Assembly: GCF_900109605.1 (NCBI RefSeq)
Contig: NZ_FOAM01000007.1
Location: forward strand, 1-64,000
Direction: 5' to 3'
Length of the DNA: 64,000 nucleotides
From: Xaviernesmea oryzae
GTDB lineage: Bacteria; Pseudomonadota; Alphaproteobacteria; Rhizobiales; Rhizobiaceae
Within the stretch, counting starts at the first letter, position 1, and every line of letters starts with the position of its first letter. Position numbers and translations under genes: made by a program. Shown here in pieces: positions 34,797 through 44,584 of the stretch. The notes under the pieces were generated by a model, which was not told the origin of the DNA, did not search any database, and saw nothing but the letters and a program-made list of their open reading frames with translations.

Positions 34797-35300
34797 TTAT
34801 CCCCAAGCCTGGTCCGCCGTGACCAGCGGGATCTTGGAGCCCAGCGCGCGCAGGGCGATCTGGTGAACGATCTGGCTCGGGGCCGTGCAAAGGTCTCCCA
34901 CCACCTGCACCTCGTAGGGATCGGCCGCGCGTGACAGCGCGGTAAAGACCACGCAGTTCTGCGTCATCATTCCGCAGACGAGCAGTGTCTCGATGCCATC
35001 GAGATGAGTGTGGAGCAGGGTGTCCTGGAAGGCGTCGGGCACGGCCTTGACGATAACGGGTGCATCGCTGACGGCTTCCAGAATTGCAGGCCGCAGCGCG
35101 GCGCCGGGGCTGCCGGCGGCAAAAAGGCCGCTACCGACAGGCGCTTCGTGGCGCACCAGAAGGATGCGGTCGCTTGCCTTGCGGGCCTTTGCCAGGCTTG
35201 AGAGGATGCGCTGCTCCGTCTCCTCTGCCTGCCACAGCGGCAAGCTGCCGCCGGTAAAATAGTCATTCTGGATATCGATGACGAGAAGCGCGCGGGTCAT
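34797..35300 (-). CDS. Cysteine hydrolase, isochorismatase family
   Basis: The 167-residue enzyme is of the isochorismatase/nicotinamidase fold with the complete triad: Asp9 (LLVIDIQNDY), Lys85 and Cys116 (MMTQNCVVFTAL). It probably hydrolyses an amide or related bond; the substrate cannot be named. It is divergent from a GlxA-type AraC regulator, a pairing seen often in proteobacteria, and is probably its target. The start at 35300 follows AAGGACCCTCCGC, so the ribosome site is AAGGA. Confidence 0.87.
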   Translation of the reverse strand: MTRALLVIDIQNDYFTGGSLPLWQAEETEQRILSSLAKARKASDRILLVRHEAPVGSGLFAAGSPGAALRPAILEAVSDAPVIVKAVPDAFQDTLLHTHLDGIETLLVCGMMTQNCVVFTALSRAADPYEVQVVGDLCTAPSQIVHQIALRALGSKIPLVTADQAWG

Positions 35301-35455
35301 GCGGAGGGTCCTTTCGAAAGAATGTGGGAGCGGCCGCGATCTCGTCCGTATCGGCTTGTCGTCGGGGCGGTGCCTCTCACCCCCTCAGGCACAGTGCGGT
35401 TTGCCGTCGAGATCGCACCTGACACGTTTTATGCGAAACGATGCTGCGGCATGAG

Positions 35456-35490
35456 TGGCCCAATTGCCATTTTTCGGGTATATTGGGCCA
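35456..35490. promoter_or_regulatory. Inverted repeat operator directly before the AraC-type gene
   Basis: TGGCCCAAT at 35456-35464 and its exact complement ATTGGGCCA at 35482-35490 are separated by 17 bases. The second arm touches the ATG. The spacing places both arms on one face of the helix. A likely target is the neighbouring AraC-family regulator itself. Confidence 0.55.
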
Positions 35491-36441
35491 ATGCATATTG
35501 CCGTTCTCGCCTTTGAGGGGATCAGCCCCTTCATGCTGTCGACGCCGCTTGCGGTCTTCGCCGAGCCCTTTCTGGCCGGCGGCCATGAGATCGCGGTCTG
35601 TGCCGCCGCGCCCAGCCTCCAGGCCACCGGCGGGCTGGTGATTCAGGCGCCGCATGCGCTGGAGGCGGTGCCGGACGCCGATGTGGTGATCATGCCCGGC
35701 TGGCGCGATGCGCTGGAGCCGGTTTCGCCCGATCTTGTCGCGGTGCTACAGGCAGCGCATCGGCGCGGTGCGATCGTCGTCGGCCTCTGCCTGGGGGCCT
35801 TTGCCTTGGCGGAGGCCGGGTTGCTGGACGGCCGGCGGGCGACGACGCATTGGATGCGCGCGGCCCTGTTTGCCGAGCGTTACCCCGCCGTGACCGTCGA
35901 TGCCGACGCGCTGTTCATCGATGAGGGGCAGGTGATGACGTCGGCCGGCATCGCCGCCGGGCTCGATTGCTGCCTGCATCTGCTGGCGCGCCTGTCCGGG
36001 ATCGGCGAGGCAAACCGTGTGGCGCGCCATCTCGTGGTCGCGCCGCAACGCCTCGGCGCACAGCCGCAGCTGATCGCGCGGCCAGCCCCCGGCTCCTCGG
36101 CCGAAAAGCGGGTGAGCGACCTTCTGGAAGGCCTGCGGCACGATCCGTCGGCCACGCCGACGTTGGACGCACTCGCCGATCGCGCGGGCGTCAGCCGTCG
36201 CGGGCTGACGCGGCATATTCGCGCCCAGACCGGCGGCAGCCTCAGCGACTGGCTCCGGCGGGTGCGGCTCGACCGGGCGCAGGCGCTGCTTGGCGCCGGC
36301 GCGAAAGGGCTTGACGATGTGGCCGCGCGTGCCGGCTTTGCCGATGCCAAGGCGCTGCGCGCCGCATTCCGCCAGGAGCTTGGCCTCAGCCCGCGCCAAT
36401 GGCTGGCGCGGCAGCGGCAGAGTGCAGGAACGGCCTCTTGA
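35491..36441 (+). CDS. GlxA family AraC-type transcriptional regulator
   Basis: The 316-residue protein has an N-terminal DJ-1/PfpI-like domain (MHIAVLAFEGISPFMLSTPLAVF, with the elbow GLCLGAFALAEAGLLDG) and a C-terminal AraC helix-turn-helix (LDALADRAGVSRRGLTRHIRAQTGGS...FADAKALRAAFRQELGLSPRQW). This is the layout of GlxA/FtrA regulators. The Cys in GLCLGAF stands at the usual nucleophile place, but regulators of this type are generally not enzymes. It diverges from the isochorismatase-family gene. The start at 35491 is chosen because it begins the domain exactly; a perfect inverted repeat lies before it. Confidence 0.9.
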   Translation: MHIAVLAFEGISPFMLSTPLAVFAEPFLAGGHEIAVCAAAPSLQATGGLVIQAPHALEAVPDADVVIMPGWRDALEPVSPDLVAVLQAAHRRGAIVVGLCLGAFALAEAGLLDGRRATTHWMRAALFAERYPAVTVDADALFIDEGQVMTSAGIAAGLDCCLHLLARLSGIGEANRVARHLVVAPQRLGAQPQLIARPAPGSSAEKRVSDLLEGLRHDPSATPTLDALADRAGVSRRGLTRHIRAQTGGSLSDWLRRVRLDRAQALLGAGAKGLDDVAARAGFADAKALRAAFRQELGLSPRQWLARQRQSAGTAS

Positions 36442-36654
36442 GAGCCTGAAGAAGGCGCCGGCACGCTGTCAGCGCAGTTTTCGGATTCGCCTTCAGGCGT
36501 AACACCCAGCCGGCAAAGGCCGAATGGCGCATCGTGTGGGGCAAAAGCTGGAATCTGCCGTCTGCATGATGGCGCTTAACGTAGGTCGGCCGGCACGCTG
36601 CCATGTCGCAAGCGTGTCGGCCGACAGCGGTCCGTCGGGCCGACGCTCGATTGA

Positions 36655-38898
36655 TCAAGCCGAGCGGCGCAGGGCGGCGGGAGCGCTGCGCGTTTCCTGG
36701 AAACGATCCGCCGTGGTGCGGAACTTCATCAGAAGCTCGCGCAGATGCACGGCTTCCTTGGCGAGACCGGCAGTCGCGCCGTCCATTTCCTCGACCATGG
36801 CGGCATTGCTCTGGGTCGACTGGTCCATCTGGTTGATGGCGATATTGACCTCGCGAATGCCGACGGACTGCTGTTCGGAGGCGGTTGCGATGGCGCCCAT
36901 ATGGCTGTCGATCAGCTGCACCAGCTCGGCAATGGCGCTGAGCCCTTGGCCGCTGTCATTGACCAGCCGCACGCCTTCGACCACCGCGGCTTCCGAGCCC
37001 TGGATCAGGGCCTTGATCTCCTTGGCGGCGGCGGCGGAGCGCTGAGCGAGCTCGCGCACCTCCTGGGCCACGACGGCGAAGCCCTTGCCAGCATCGCCGG
37101 CCCGTGCGGCCTCGACGCCGGCATTCAGCGCCAGAAGGTTGGTCTGGAAGGCGATCTCGTCGATCACGCCGATATTCTGGTTGATCTGGTGGGCGGACGC
37201 CTCGATCCGATCCATGGCCGAAACGGCCTCGTCGACCACCTTGCTGGCATTGCCGGCCTTGCTGCGCGCATCCTTGACGAAGCCACGCACCTCCAGCGTG
37301 CGCTCGGAATTGTTCTGGACGTTGACGGTGATTTCCTCGAGCGCTGCTGCCGTCTCCTCGATCGAGGCGGCCTGCTGCTCGGTGCGCCGGGCAAGATCGC
37401 TGCACGCGGTGGAAATTTCCGTGGAGCCGCTCGTGACCGAACCGGCCGATTGCCCGACCGCCACCAGAACGGCGCGCAACTGAGTCACGGATTCGTTGAA
37501 GTCGTGCCGCAGCGTTTCGAATTGCGGCGCGAAGGGTTCGTTGATCTCGCAGATCATATCGCCGTTCGCCAACCGCTTCAGACCCGCGGCGAGCGCGCCT
37601 GTGGCCCGGTTCAGCCGCTCCTCGGCCTCTGCCTCGGTCCGTGCCTGAAGTGCTGCCTTTTCGGCCTCGCTCTTTGCGCGCTCGGCTTCGGTCTCCTGCT
37701 CAAGCTCCTGCGCACGGCGCGCATTGTCGCGGAAGATCTGCATCGCCGTGGCCATGTCGCCGATTTCGTCTCCCCTGCCGAGGCCCGGAATCTGGGTGTC
37801 TAGCGCGCCCTGCGAGAGCCTGCGCATGCTGTCGGTCATCGCCAAGAGCGGCCTGATGATGCGCCGGCTGACCAGCAACATGATTGCGAGCGTGCCGGCA
37901 ACCGCCGAAGCCAGCAGGACGAGGCTGACGATCAGCGTGCGGACGGCGTCGTCATACTGATCCTGCGCACGCTTGCTGGCCTCATCGATGAAGGCGACTG
38001 CGAGGTCACGGATGGTGTTGACCCTGTTGACATTTTCATTGTCCCACTGGAGCCGGGTGAAGCCGACCTTCTGCCCGCGCATCAGCGTATCCAGCGCGCT
38101 GATCTGCGTGGCGCGGAACGTCGGATCGAAATAGAGCCGTTCGATCTCCGCCATGCCCCGCTCGAAGCGTTCGTTGGCCCCGAGATAGGCCATCTGCGCC
38201 TTGATCGTATCCTTCATCAGGTCGAGCATGCCAAAATCACGGGCCTGAATAAACTTGGCGTCGGCAGGAATGGCACCGAGCGACAGGATATTGTTGCTGA
38301 TGTTGCTGAGTGCGGTGCCGGACTTCACGCGCAGCATCCAGGTTGCGTTGTGCAGATGGATCAGCTGCTCGATCACCGGATCGTCCAGAATGATCGAGCG
38401 CTTGATGGCAGCGCCCGTGCGGTCCAGCCTGTCCATGATCTCTGCGCCAGCGTCCGCGATCTCCTTGGGCAAATCCGGTCGCCGCGATGCCTTGGCCATT
38501 GCCAGCTCCGCATTGCTCTGCTCCTGAAAGGCCTTGAGACGGTCCCGCGCGCTTGCCAAATAGCTGACGGACGCTTGCGCCTCGGGAATGGCAATCTCTT
38601 TCAATGTGCCGACGGCTTCATCCAGCGCGGCCAGCTCGTCAACGCGCGCGCTCAGCAGACCGGGCGGCAGCGTCGTCATGGTCTCGTCCTTCAACAGCAA
38701 CCCGCCGGTTAAGGACGAGTCGATCCGGATGTTGGCAAGTGCGACGAACAGCCGCGAAGAAGCGCGTGTCGCGAGACGGATTTCCTGCGCATCATTCATC
38801 CGGTTCCAGCTCGTCAGGGCATCAAACCCCAGGAATGCCATGACGATCAGGCAAAGCGATGCAAATAAGGCCTTAAGTAGAACGTTGAGCGAGAACAT
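36655..38898 (-). CDS. Methyl-accepting chemotaxis protein
   Basis: The 747-residue chemoreceptor has membrane segments at about residues 6-28 and 320-345, with a 290-residue helical periplasmic sensing domain between them. A HAMP domain follows ([20 protein letters not shown]), then a long coiled coil and the conserved signalling tip ([46 protein letters not shown]). No C-terminal CheR-binding pentapeptide is visible. The ligand is unknown. The start at 38898 has GAGGG before it. It stands alone between the AraC-type gene and the iron ABC operon. Confidence 0.95.
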   Translation of the reverse strand: MFSLNVLLKALFASLCLIVMAFLGFDALTSWNRMNDAQEIRLATRASSRLFVALANIRIDSSLTGGLLLKDETMTTLPPGLLSARVDELAALDEAVGTLKEIAIPEAQASVSYLASARDRLKAFQEQSNAELAMAKASRRPDLPKEIADAGAEIMDRLDRTGAAIKRSIILDDPVIEQLIHLHNATWMLRVKSGTALSNISNNILSLGAIPADAKFIQARDFGMLDLMKDTIKAQMAYLGANERFERGMAEIERLYFDPTFRATQISALDTLMRGQKVGFTRLQWDNENVNRVNTIRDLAVAFIDEASKRAQDQYDDAVRTLIVSLVLLASAVAGTLAIMLLVSRRIIRPLLAMTDSMRRLSQGALDTQIPGLGRGDEIGDMATAMQIFRDNARRAQELEQETEAERAKSEAEKAALQARTEAEAEERLNRATGALAAGLKRLANGDMICEINEPFAPQFETLRHDFNESVTQLRAVLVAVGQSAGSVTSGSTEISTACSDLARRTEQQAASIEETAAALEEITVNVQNNSERTLEVRGFVKDARSKAGNASKVVDEAVSAMDRIEASAHQINQNIGVIDEIAFQTNLLALNAGVEAARAGDAGKGFAVVAQEVRELAQRSAAAAKEIKALIQGSEAAVVEGVRLVNDSGQGLSAIAELVQLIDSHMGAIATASEQQSVGIREVNIAINQMDQSTQSNAAMVEEMDGATAGLAKEAVHLRELLMKFRTTADRFQETRSAPAALRRSA

Positions 38899-39152
38899 GA
38901 CGCATCCCTCATATTTGATGGGATCGTTTGATAGCAAAAGAATGATAATATTATATTAAACTAATTTAAGATGGGTCTGGAATGCGCTCTTCTGAGTGCT
39001 CGGTGGATTTGCGGCACAGCCCGTTGAACCCTGTCCAGATCCTTCCGGCGGGCGTCCCCGAGACAGGCAGGCTGGACTCTTGAACCGACACTGAAGTGCA
39101 TCAGGATGCTCTGCGCGCGGTATCAACCATGCGCGCGCCGATCCCGCCCTGC

Positions 39153-39908
39153 TCACGCCAGCGCGCCATCGACGATCACCTGCGCCCTCCCGCGCGAGCA
39201 GGGCTCGATGCGCGCCTCGACGCGGTAGATGTCGCGCAGCATGGCCGGCGTGATCACCTCATGGCTGGGCCCGGACGCGCGCATGACGCCGCCCGCGATA
39301 ACGATGGTGTTCTCGCAGTAATGCAGCGCGTGGTTCAGGTCATGCAGCGCGATCAGCACGATCATGCCTTCACGCTTGGCCAGCTTGGCCACGAAGCCCA
39401 GCACGTCCATCTGGCGGTGCAAGTCCAGCGCAGAGGTGGGCTCGTCCATCAGCAACACCTGCGGCCTGCGCACCAGCGCCTGCGCCAGGGCCACGAGCTG
39501 GCGCTGGCCGCCGGACAATTCGCCGAGGCCGCGGAAGGCGAGATCCTCGATGCGCAGCGCGGCGAGAATGCCATCGATAGACTGAAGTTCGGACTCGTCC
39601 ACCCGCCATCCGCCGCCCTGCTTGGCGGCGAGCAGCACGCTCTCATACACGGTCAGCACCGCATTGGCGCCAGTGTCCTGCGGCATGTAACAGATGGCCT
39701 TCGGCCCCTGAGTTGCGCCGGAAAGCCGCACCGTGCCCTGGCCTTTGATCAGCCCGGCAATGCGCTTGAACAAGGTAGATTTGCCCGCCGCATTCGGACC
39801 GATGACGGCGGTCAGGCTGCCGGCTTCCATCACCGGCGTCGTCACGCCTGACAGAACGGTGCGGCGCGCATAGGAGGCGCCAAGTCCTTCGAGGGCAAGC
39901 GTTACCAT
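39153..39908 (-). CDS. ABC transporter ATP-binding protein (iron/heme/B12 type)
   Basis: The 251-residue ATPase belongs to the FepC/BtuD/HmuV group. Walker A is GPNAAGKST, the signature is LSGGQRQLVALAQAL, Walker B is VLLMDEPTSALDL, and the switch His is in ALHDLNHAL. It energises the permease encoded just upstream, overlapping it by seven bases. It is the last gene of a four-gene operon (two binding proteins, permease, ATPase). The substrate may be a ferric chelate or heme. It could serve the HmuT protein, which lacks its own hmuUV nearby, but this is inference. Confidence 0.93.
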   Translation of the reverse strand: MVTLALEGLGASYARRTVLSGVTTPVMEAGSLTAVIGPNAAGKSTLFKRIAGLIKGQGTVRLSGATQGPKAICYMPQDTGANAVLTVYESVLLAAKQGGGWRVDESELQSIDGILAALRIEDLAFRGLGELSGGQRQLVALAQALVRRPQVLLMDEPTSALDLHRQMDVLGFVAKLAKREGMIVLIALHDLNHALHYCENTIVIAGGVMRASGPSHEVITPAMLRDIYRVEARIEPCSRGRAQVIVDGALA

Positions 39909-40969
39909 GCGCGCCTCCTATTGGTGAAGATCAGCACGAAGAAGAAAGGCACGCCGACCAGCGCCGTGATCACCCCGATCGGCAGCACCGCGCCGGGGAT
40001 CAGCATCTTGCTGACCACCGAGGTGGCCGAGAGCAGCAGCGCGCCTGAGATCACCGAGGCCGGCAGGAAGAAGCGCTGGTCCTCGCCCACCAGCATGCGG
40101 GCGATATGCGGGCCGACCAGGCCGATAAAGCCGATGGTGCCGACGAAGGACACGGGGATGGCAGCCAGCAGGCTGACGGCGAGCATGGTGGTGAGCCGGA
40201 GGCGGCGGACATTGACGCCCATGCTCGCCGCCTTGTCGTCGCCCAGCCGCAGCGCGGTCAGCGCCCAGGCCTGGCGCATGAAGACCGGCAGAATGGCAAC
40301 GAGCATGGCGCCCGTCACCGCCACCTTGATCCAGGTGGCCTTGGTGAGGCTGCCCATGGTCCAGAACACCACGGCGGCCAGCGCCTGTTCGGAGGCGAGA
40401 TATTCCAGCATCGACAGCGCCGCATTGAAGGTGAACACCAGGGCAATGCCGAGCAGCACGATGGTTTCCACCGTGACGCCCCGCATGGTCGAGGCGAAAT
40501 GGATGAAGAGGGCCGCGACCATGGCCATCAGGAAGGCATTGATCGGCACCATATATTGCACGGCGCCCGGAAAGATCGCGACGCCACCGACGAGGCCAAG
40601 CGCTGCGCCGAAACTGGCGGCGGCGGAAATGCCGAGCGTGAAGGGGCTTGCCAGCGGATTGGACAGGATGGTTTGCATCTGCGCGCCGGCCACAGAGAGC
40701 GAGGCCCCGACGGTGACGGCCATCAGCGCGATGGGCATGCGGATATCCCAGACGACGACGCGCAACTGCGTCGTCACCCCATCTGCCATGGCAATGGCTG
40801 AAAGAACCTCGTTCAGCGAATAACGTGCCGGTCCGAGCCCGATATCGAGCGCAATCGAAAAAGCCAAGGCCGCCACGAGGGCGGCGAGAATGAGGATGCG
40901 GCGGGCGGCGAGAGCGCGATAGCGAACGCGCCCTTCCAGCTTCGCCGGGCTTTGAAGCGCGAGAGCCAT
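39902..40969 (-). CDS. FecCD family ABC transporter permease
   Basis: The 355-residue integral membrane protein has about ten helices and the FecCD hallmarks: R.....A..VGASLSVAGAQMQTILSNPLASPFTLGISAAASFGA near the start and GTIGFIGLVGPHIARMLVG, the coupling region, near the end. It forms the homodimeric channel for a ferric-siderophore, heme or B12 importer. Its ATG overlaps the stop of the first binding-protein gene by one base. Confidence 0.94.
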   Translation of the reverse strand: MALALQSPAKLEGRVRYRALAARRILILAALVAALAFSIALDIGLGPARYSLNEVLSAIAMADGVTTQLRVVVWDIRMPIALMAVTVGASLSVAGAQMQTILSNPLASPFTLGISAAASFGAALGLVGGVAIFPGAVQYMVPINAFLMAMVAALFIHFASTMRGVTVETIVLLGIALVFTFNAALSMLEYLASEQALAAVVFWTMGSLTKATWIKVAVTGAMLVAILPVFMRQAWALTALRLGDDKAASMGVNVRRLRLTTMLAVSLLAAIPVSFVGTIGFIGLVGPHIARMLVGEDQRFFLPASVISGALLLSATSVVSKMLIPGAVLPIGVITALVGVPFFFVLIFTNRRRAW

Positions 40970-42129
40970 CAGTTCACACCCCTGTCGAGCGAAACGAAAT
41001 AGCCGGTCTTGTAGGAAACCGGCAGAAATTTTTCATGGAATTCCCGAAAGGTCTGCTCGGGATCGAGGTCCGCGAACAGATCGGGATGGAACCACTTGGC
41101 AAACTGCTGGATGGGGACGAACTCATAAGGCGCGCCATAGAACTGATGCCAGACGGCATGGACCGCGCCAGTCTTCACCGCCTTTACCTCGGGGAAGGGC
41201 GTGCGCTTCATCAAATCGACGAGCTTGGCCTTTGCCAGCGTCAGATCCGCCCCGCGTCCGACGGAAACGAACTGGTTGAGATCGCTCTCGGCCGCCCAGT
41301 TGGAGCCGGTGACGATGACATGATCGGGATCGGACACGATGAGCTGCTCGGCGCTCAAATCGCCGAAGGTGGTCTTGATAATGCCATCGGCGATGTTCTG
41401 CCCTCCGGCCAGATCGACCATTTTGCCGAAATTGACGGGGCCGAAGGTGCGGCAGCAATGATTGTCGCCGGTGATGCCGGGCGCGCGCTCGATGAAGACC
41501 TTGGGGCGGTCAAGGTTTTTGGCAGCGGCAAGGCGGTCCGTCACCCTGGCGATCTCGGCCCGGCGATAGGCCTTGAAGGCCTCGGCTCTCTCAGTTGCGC
41601 CGAAGATCTGGCCGAGGAGATCGATCGACTTCTCCGTGTTCTTGTCCGGATCAAGGCGAAAATCGAGATAGACGATCTTGATGCCGGCGGCCGCTGCCTT
41701 TTCCTCGAAGCCATCTTCCTTGGCGGTCTTGGCCGCTTCGAGATTAAGCGTCAGCACGTCGGGTGCCAGCGCGACCGCGCTTTCCAGGCTGAAATCGCCC
41801 TGCGGCACGTAGCCGAACCGGGGCAGCCTGGCGATATCGGGGAAGCGTTCGATATAGGCGGCGTAGCTGTCAGGATCCTTCTTGATGAGATCATCGCGCC
41901 AGCCGACCACCGTGTCGAAAGCATGCGCGCCCTTCAATGCCGCGATCACATGGATCTGGCGCGCCTCGCCGATGATCACGCGCTTGGCCGGCAACTCTAG
42001 CTCGATGGTGCGGCCGGCGACGTCGGTGATGGTGGCGGCGAAAGCAGGCCCGGCGACAGCCTGCGCCAGAACGCACGCGGCCATGAGCGCCAGCAAGGGT
42101 GCAGATGCGCGCTTGAGCAGAGAGGACAT
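40969..42129 (-). CDS. ABC transporter substrate-binding protein (iron-type), copy 1
   Basis: The 386-residue class III binding protein has a signal peptide ending in GPAFAA, followed by ITDVAGRTIELELPAKRVIIGEARQI, typical of the FecB/FhuD/BtuF superfamily. It is clearly paralogous to the next upstream gene; for example both have HQFY..PY.FV and FHPDLFADLDP near the end. A vicinal Cys pair (225-226, in GDNHCCRTFG) is shared by both and is unusual for the family. The gene follows copy 2 by 75 bases and overlaps the permease gene by one. Confidence 0.9.
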   Translation of the reverse strand: MSSLLKRASAPLLALMAACVLAQAVAGPAFAATITDVAGRTIELELPAKRVIIGEARQIHVIAALKGAHAFDTVVGWRDDLIKKDPDSYAAYIERFPDIARLPRFGYVPQGDFSLESAVALAPDVLTLNLEAAKTAKEDGFEEKAAAAGIKIVYLDFRLDPDKNTEKSIDLLGQIFGATERAEAFKAYRRAEIARVTDRLAAAKNLDRPKVFIERAPGITGDNHCCRTFGPVNFGKMVDLAGGQNIADGIIKTTFGDLSAEQLIVSDPDHVIVTGSNWAAESDLNQFVSVGRGADLTLAKAKLVDLMKRTPFPEVKAVKTGAVHAVWHQFYGAPYEFVPIQQFAKWFHPDLFADLDPEQTFREFHEKFLPVSYKTGYFVSLDRGVN

Positions 42130-42204
42130 GAGAGGGCTCCTTCAACAGGGCTGCCGTCAACAGGACAGCCGGCGGAAGGCTCCGCCGGCCGATCCCGCGT
42201 CAGA

Positions 42205-43338
42205 TTAGAGCTGGTCCTTCACCGAGACGAAGTAGCCGGGCTTGTAGGGTAGCGGCAGGAATCGCTCGTGCAGCTCCTTGAAGGTGGCGGTCGGATCCAG
42301 ATCGGCGAAGAGATCGGGATGCAGCCATTTGGCGATCTGCTGCACGGCGACGAACTGATAGGGGTTGTTGTAGAACTGGTGCCAGATGCCATGCACCTCG
42401 CCCGATTTGACGGCCTTGATGCCGGTAAAGGCCGGGCGCTCGGTCAGAGCCTTCAGCTTTCGCTGCGCCTCTTTCAGATCCGCGCCATAGCCGACGCCCA
42501 CCCAGGCGCCGCCCGGCACATAAGCCTGCCAGTTGCCGCCGGTGACGATTACCTGATCGGGATTGGCGGCGATGATCTGTTCAGGATTGACGGTGCCGAA
42601 GGTGCCGGGGATCAGGCTCTTGGCCATGTTCTCGCCGCCGGCGATCTCGACCATGCGGCCGAAATTCTCGGCTCCGAAGGACATGCAGCAATCCTCGGAA
42701 TAACCGCCGGCCCGCTCGACGAAGACGAGCGGCTTCGTTGGCTTGGCCTTGTCGAGAACATCGGTGACCCGGCGGATCTGTTCGGCGCGGAAGCGAATGA
42801 AGTCTTCGGCCACCTGTTCGCGGCCCATCAGCGTGCCCAGCAGGCGCATGCTCGGCTCGGTGTTTTCCATCGCCTTGTCGCGGAAGTCGACATAAACCAA
42901 AGGGATGCCGACCTTGGCGAGCTTCTCGATATAGCCGGCCTCTTCGGTCGCGGTCTTGGAATCGATGTTCATGACGATGACATCGGGCTTCAGCGCCACT
43001 GCCTGCTCAATGTCGAAGGTGCCATCCTTCATGCCGCCAAAGACCGGAAGCTTGGCAATCTCGGGATATTTTGCCAGATAGGCGGCATAGGTTTCCGGAT
43101 CGGCCTTTGCCAGATCGTCACGCCAGCCGACGACATGGGAGAAGGGCGCTTCGCGGTCGAGCGCTGCGAGAAAATAGATCTGTCGGCCTTCGCCCAGGAT
43201 CACATGCTTGACCGGCACGTCGATTTCGACCTTGCGGCCGGTGACATCGGTCACGGTCTTGGGCTCGGCGGCAGCGGCGGTCATCAGCGCGGCCATAAGG
43301 CCGGCTGTGGCAAAAGCGGTGTGGAAGAAGCGGCGCAT
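42205..43338 (-). CDS. ABC transporter substrate-binding protein (iron-type), copy 2
   Basis: The 377-residue protein is paralogous to the previous one. It has a signal peptide (to about residue 24), then TVTDVTGRKVEIDVPVKHVILGEGRQI. The Cys-Cys pair lies at 217-218 (SEDCCMSFG). It is the first gene of the operon, with an IRO-type iron box 43 bases before its start, so the whole unit is probably induced by iron shortage. Two tandem binding proteins for one permease suggest different but related ligands. Confidence 0.9.
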   Translation of the reverse strand: MRRFFHTAFATAGLMAALMTAAAAEPKTVTDVTGRKVEIDVPVKHVILGEGRQIYFLAALDREAPFSHVVGWRDDLAKADPETYAAYLAKYPEIAKLPVFGGMKDGTFDIEQAVALKPDVIVMNIDSKTATEEAGYIEKLAKVGIPLVYVDFRDKAMENTEPSMRLLGTLMGREQVAEDFIRFRAEQIRRVTDVLDKAKPTKPLVFVERAGGYSEDCCMSFGAENFGRMVEIAGGENMAKSLIPGTFGTVNPEQIIAANPDQVIVTGGNWQAYVPGGAWVGVGYGADLKEAQRKLKALTERPAFTGIKAVKSGEVHGIWHQFYNNPYQFVAVQQIAKWLHPDLFADLDPTATFKELHERFLPLPYKPGYFVSVKDQL

Positions 43339-43380
43339 GAGACGGGTTCCTGTGGCAAGTGGCCGCTGTTTATGATTTTA

Positions 43381-43395
43381 TGACTTTTGCAGTCA
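43381..43395. promoter_or_regulatory. IRO-type iron box before the ABC operon
   Basis: TGACTTTTGCAGTCA, TGA-N9-TCA, lies 43 bases before the first binding-protein gene and 143 before the divergent methyltransferase gene. It is very similar to the hmuR-hemP box at 30269. Confidence 0.65.
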
Positions 43396-43538
43396 ACTAT
43401 TATCCACGCAATATGCGTAAAATCATGTGAAAGCCTTTTGTCGACTGTGGCTGGTAGAAAATGATCAAACAGCGCTCTGAAAGGGCAGAGGGCATGATGC
43501 GGGCGTCGATGTTCCGCAGCGCAGCAAGGGACGGATGA

Positions 43539-44384
43539 ATGACCGGGGCAGACGCACGCGCAAGGGCAACGGAGCGCAGGGAGGGCGCAAATCAGACGCT
43601 GCGCGACGAGATAAAGGCCTATTGGTCGGCACGGGCGGAGACCTTCGATCTTTCTCCCGGCCATGAGATCTTTACCGAGGCAGAACGCGCGGCCTGGCAG
43701 GCGCTGATCCGCCGCCATCTGGGCGAAGCCAAGGGGCGCCCGGCGCTCGATCTGGCCTGCGGCACCGCCGTCGTCTCGCATCTCCTCGACGATCTCGGCT
43801 TCAGGGTCACCGGGCTCGACTGGGCAGAACCAATGCTGGAGCGCGCGCGAGCCAAGGCGCGCCAGCGCGGTCGCGCCATCACCTTCCGCATGGCCGATGC
43901 CGAAACGACCATGGAGCCCGATGCGGCTTATGACGTGATCGTCACCCGCCACCTCGTCTGGACGCTGGTCGATCCCGCAGCCGCCTTTGCCGAATGGCGA
44001 CGGGTGCTGAAGCCCGGCGGGCGTCTGCTGATCGTCGATGGCGATTTCGTCAATCAGGGCTTGGCCGAACGGCTCGTCAAGCGGCTGTCGACGCTGATCC
44101 AGCGCGTCCGCCGTCGCTGCGTGGAGGCGCCGCACCAGTCCACCGCCGAACTGGCCGCCACCCACGCCGCGATCCTTCAGCGCGTGTACTTTTCCAGCGG
44201 GGCCCAGGCCGAAGCCGTGGCCGCACTTTTGGAGGCGGCCGGTTTCGTGAATGTGACCATCGACAGGAACCTGAAGGCGATCCACCGCGCCCAGTCCATT
44301 CACTGGACACGTCTGAAGGCGCTCTCGCGCAGCCTCGAGCACCGCTACGCCATCAGCGCCACGCGGCCGGTGGATGGAGCTTAG
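43539..44384 (+). CDS. Class I SAM-dependent methyltransferase
   Basis: The 281-residue cytoplasmic enzyme has motif I in ALDLACGTAVVSHLLDDLG, an acidic second strand (VTGLDWAEPMLERARAK) and motif IV-like VIVTRHLVWTL. This is a type often named Methyltransf_11. The substrate is unknown. It diverges from the iron-type ABC operon, and the shared intergenic region holds an iron box, so a role in processing the imported chelate is possible but unproven. The ATG has AAGGGACGG before it. Confidence 0.88.
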   Translation: MTGADARARATERREGANQTLRDEIKAYWSARAETFDLSPGHEIFTEAERAAWQALIRRHLGEAKGRPALDLACGTAVVSHLLDDLGFRVTGLDWAEPMLERARAKARQRGRAITFRMADAETTMEPDAAYDVIVTRHLVWTLVDPAAAFAEWRRVLKPGGRLLIVDGDFVNQGLAERLVKRLSTLIQRVRRRCVEAPHQSTAELAATHAAILQRVYFSSGAQAEAVAALLEAAGFVNVTIDRNLKAIHRAQSIHWTRLKALSRSLEHRYAISATRPVDGA

Positions 44385-44584
44385 CCGGCTTTCTCACCCT
44401 TCCCGTGGGACGCTTTCCTGCAAAAGCCAGACAGCGGGTCCCGTCGCGCACTCATTCTCTTGCGGGCGGGCTGACAAGTCTGTGCGTTGTCGGGATCGCA
44501 AGACGCTCATCGCGCTCTCAGGGTGGCGGTTGCGGGGAAACTGCGCCATCATGCCGCCGCTCGACGGATGCTAGGGAGACGATC

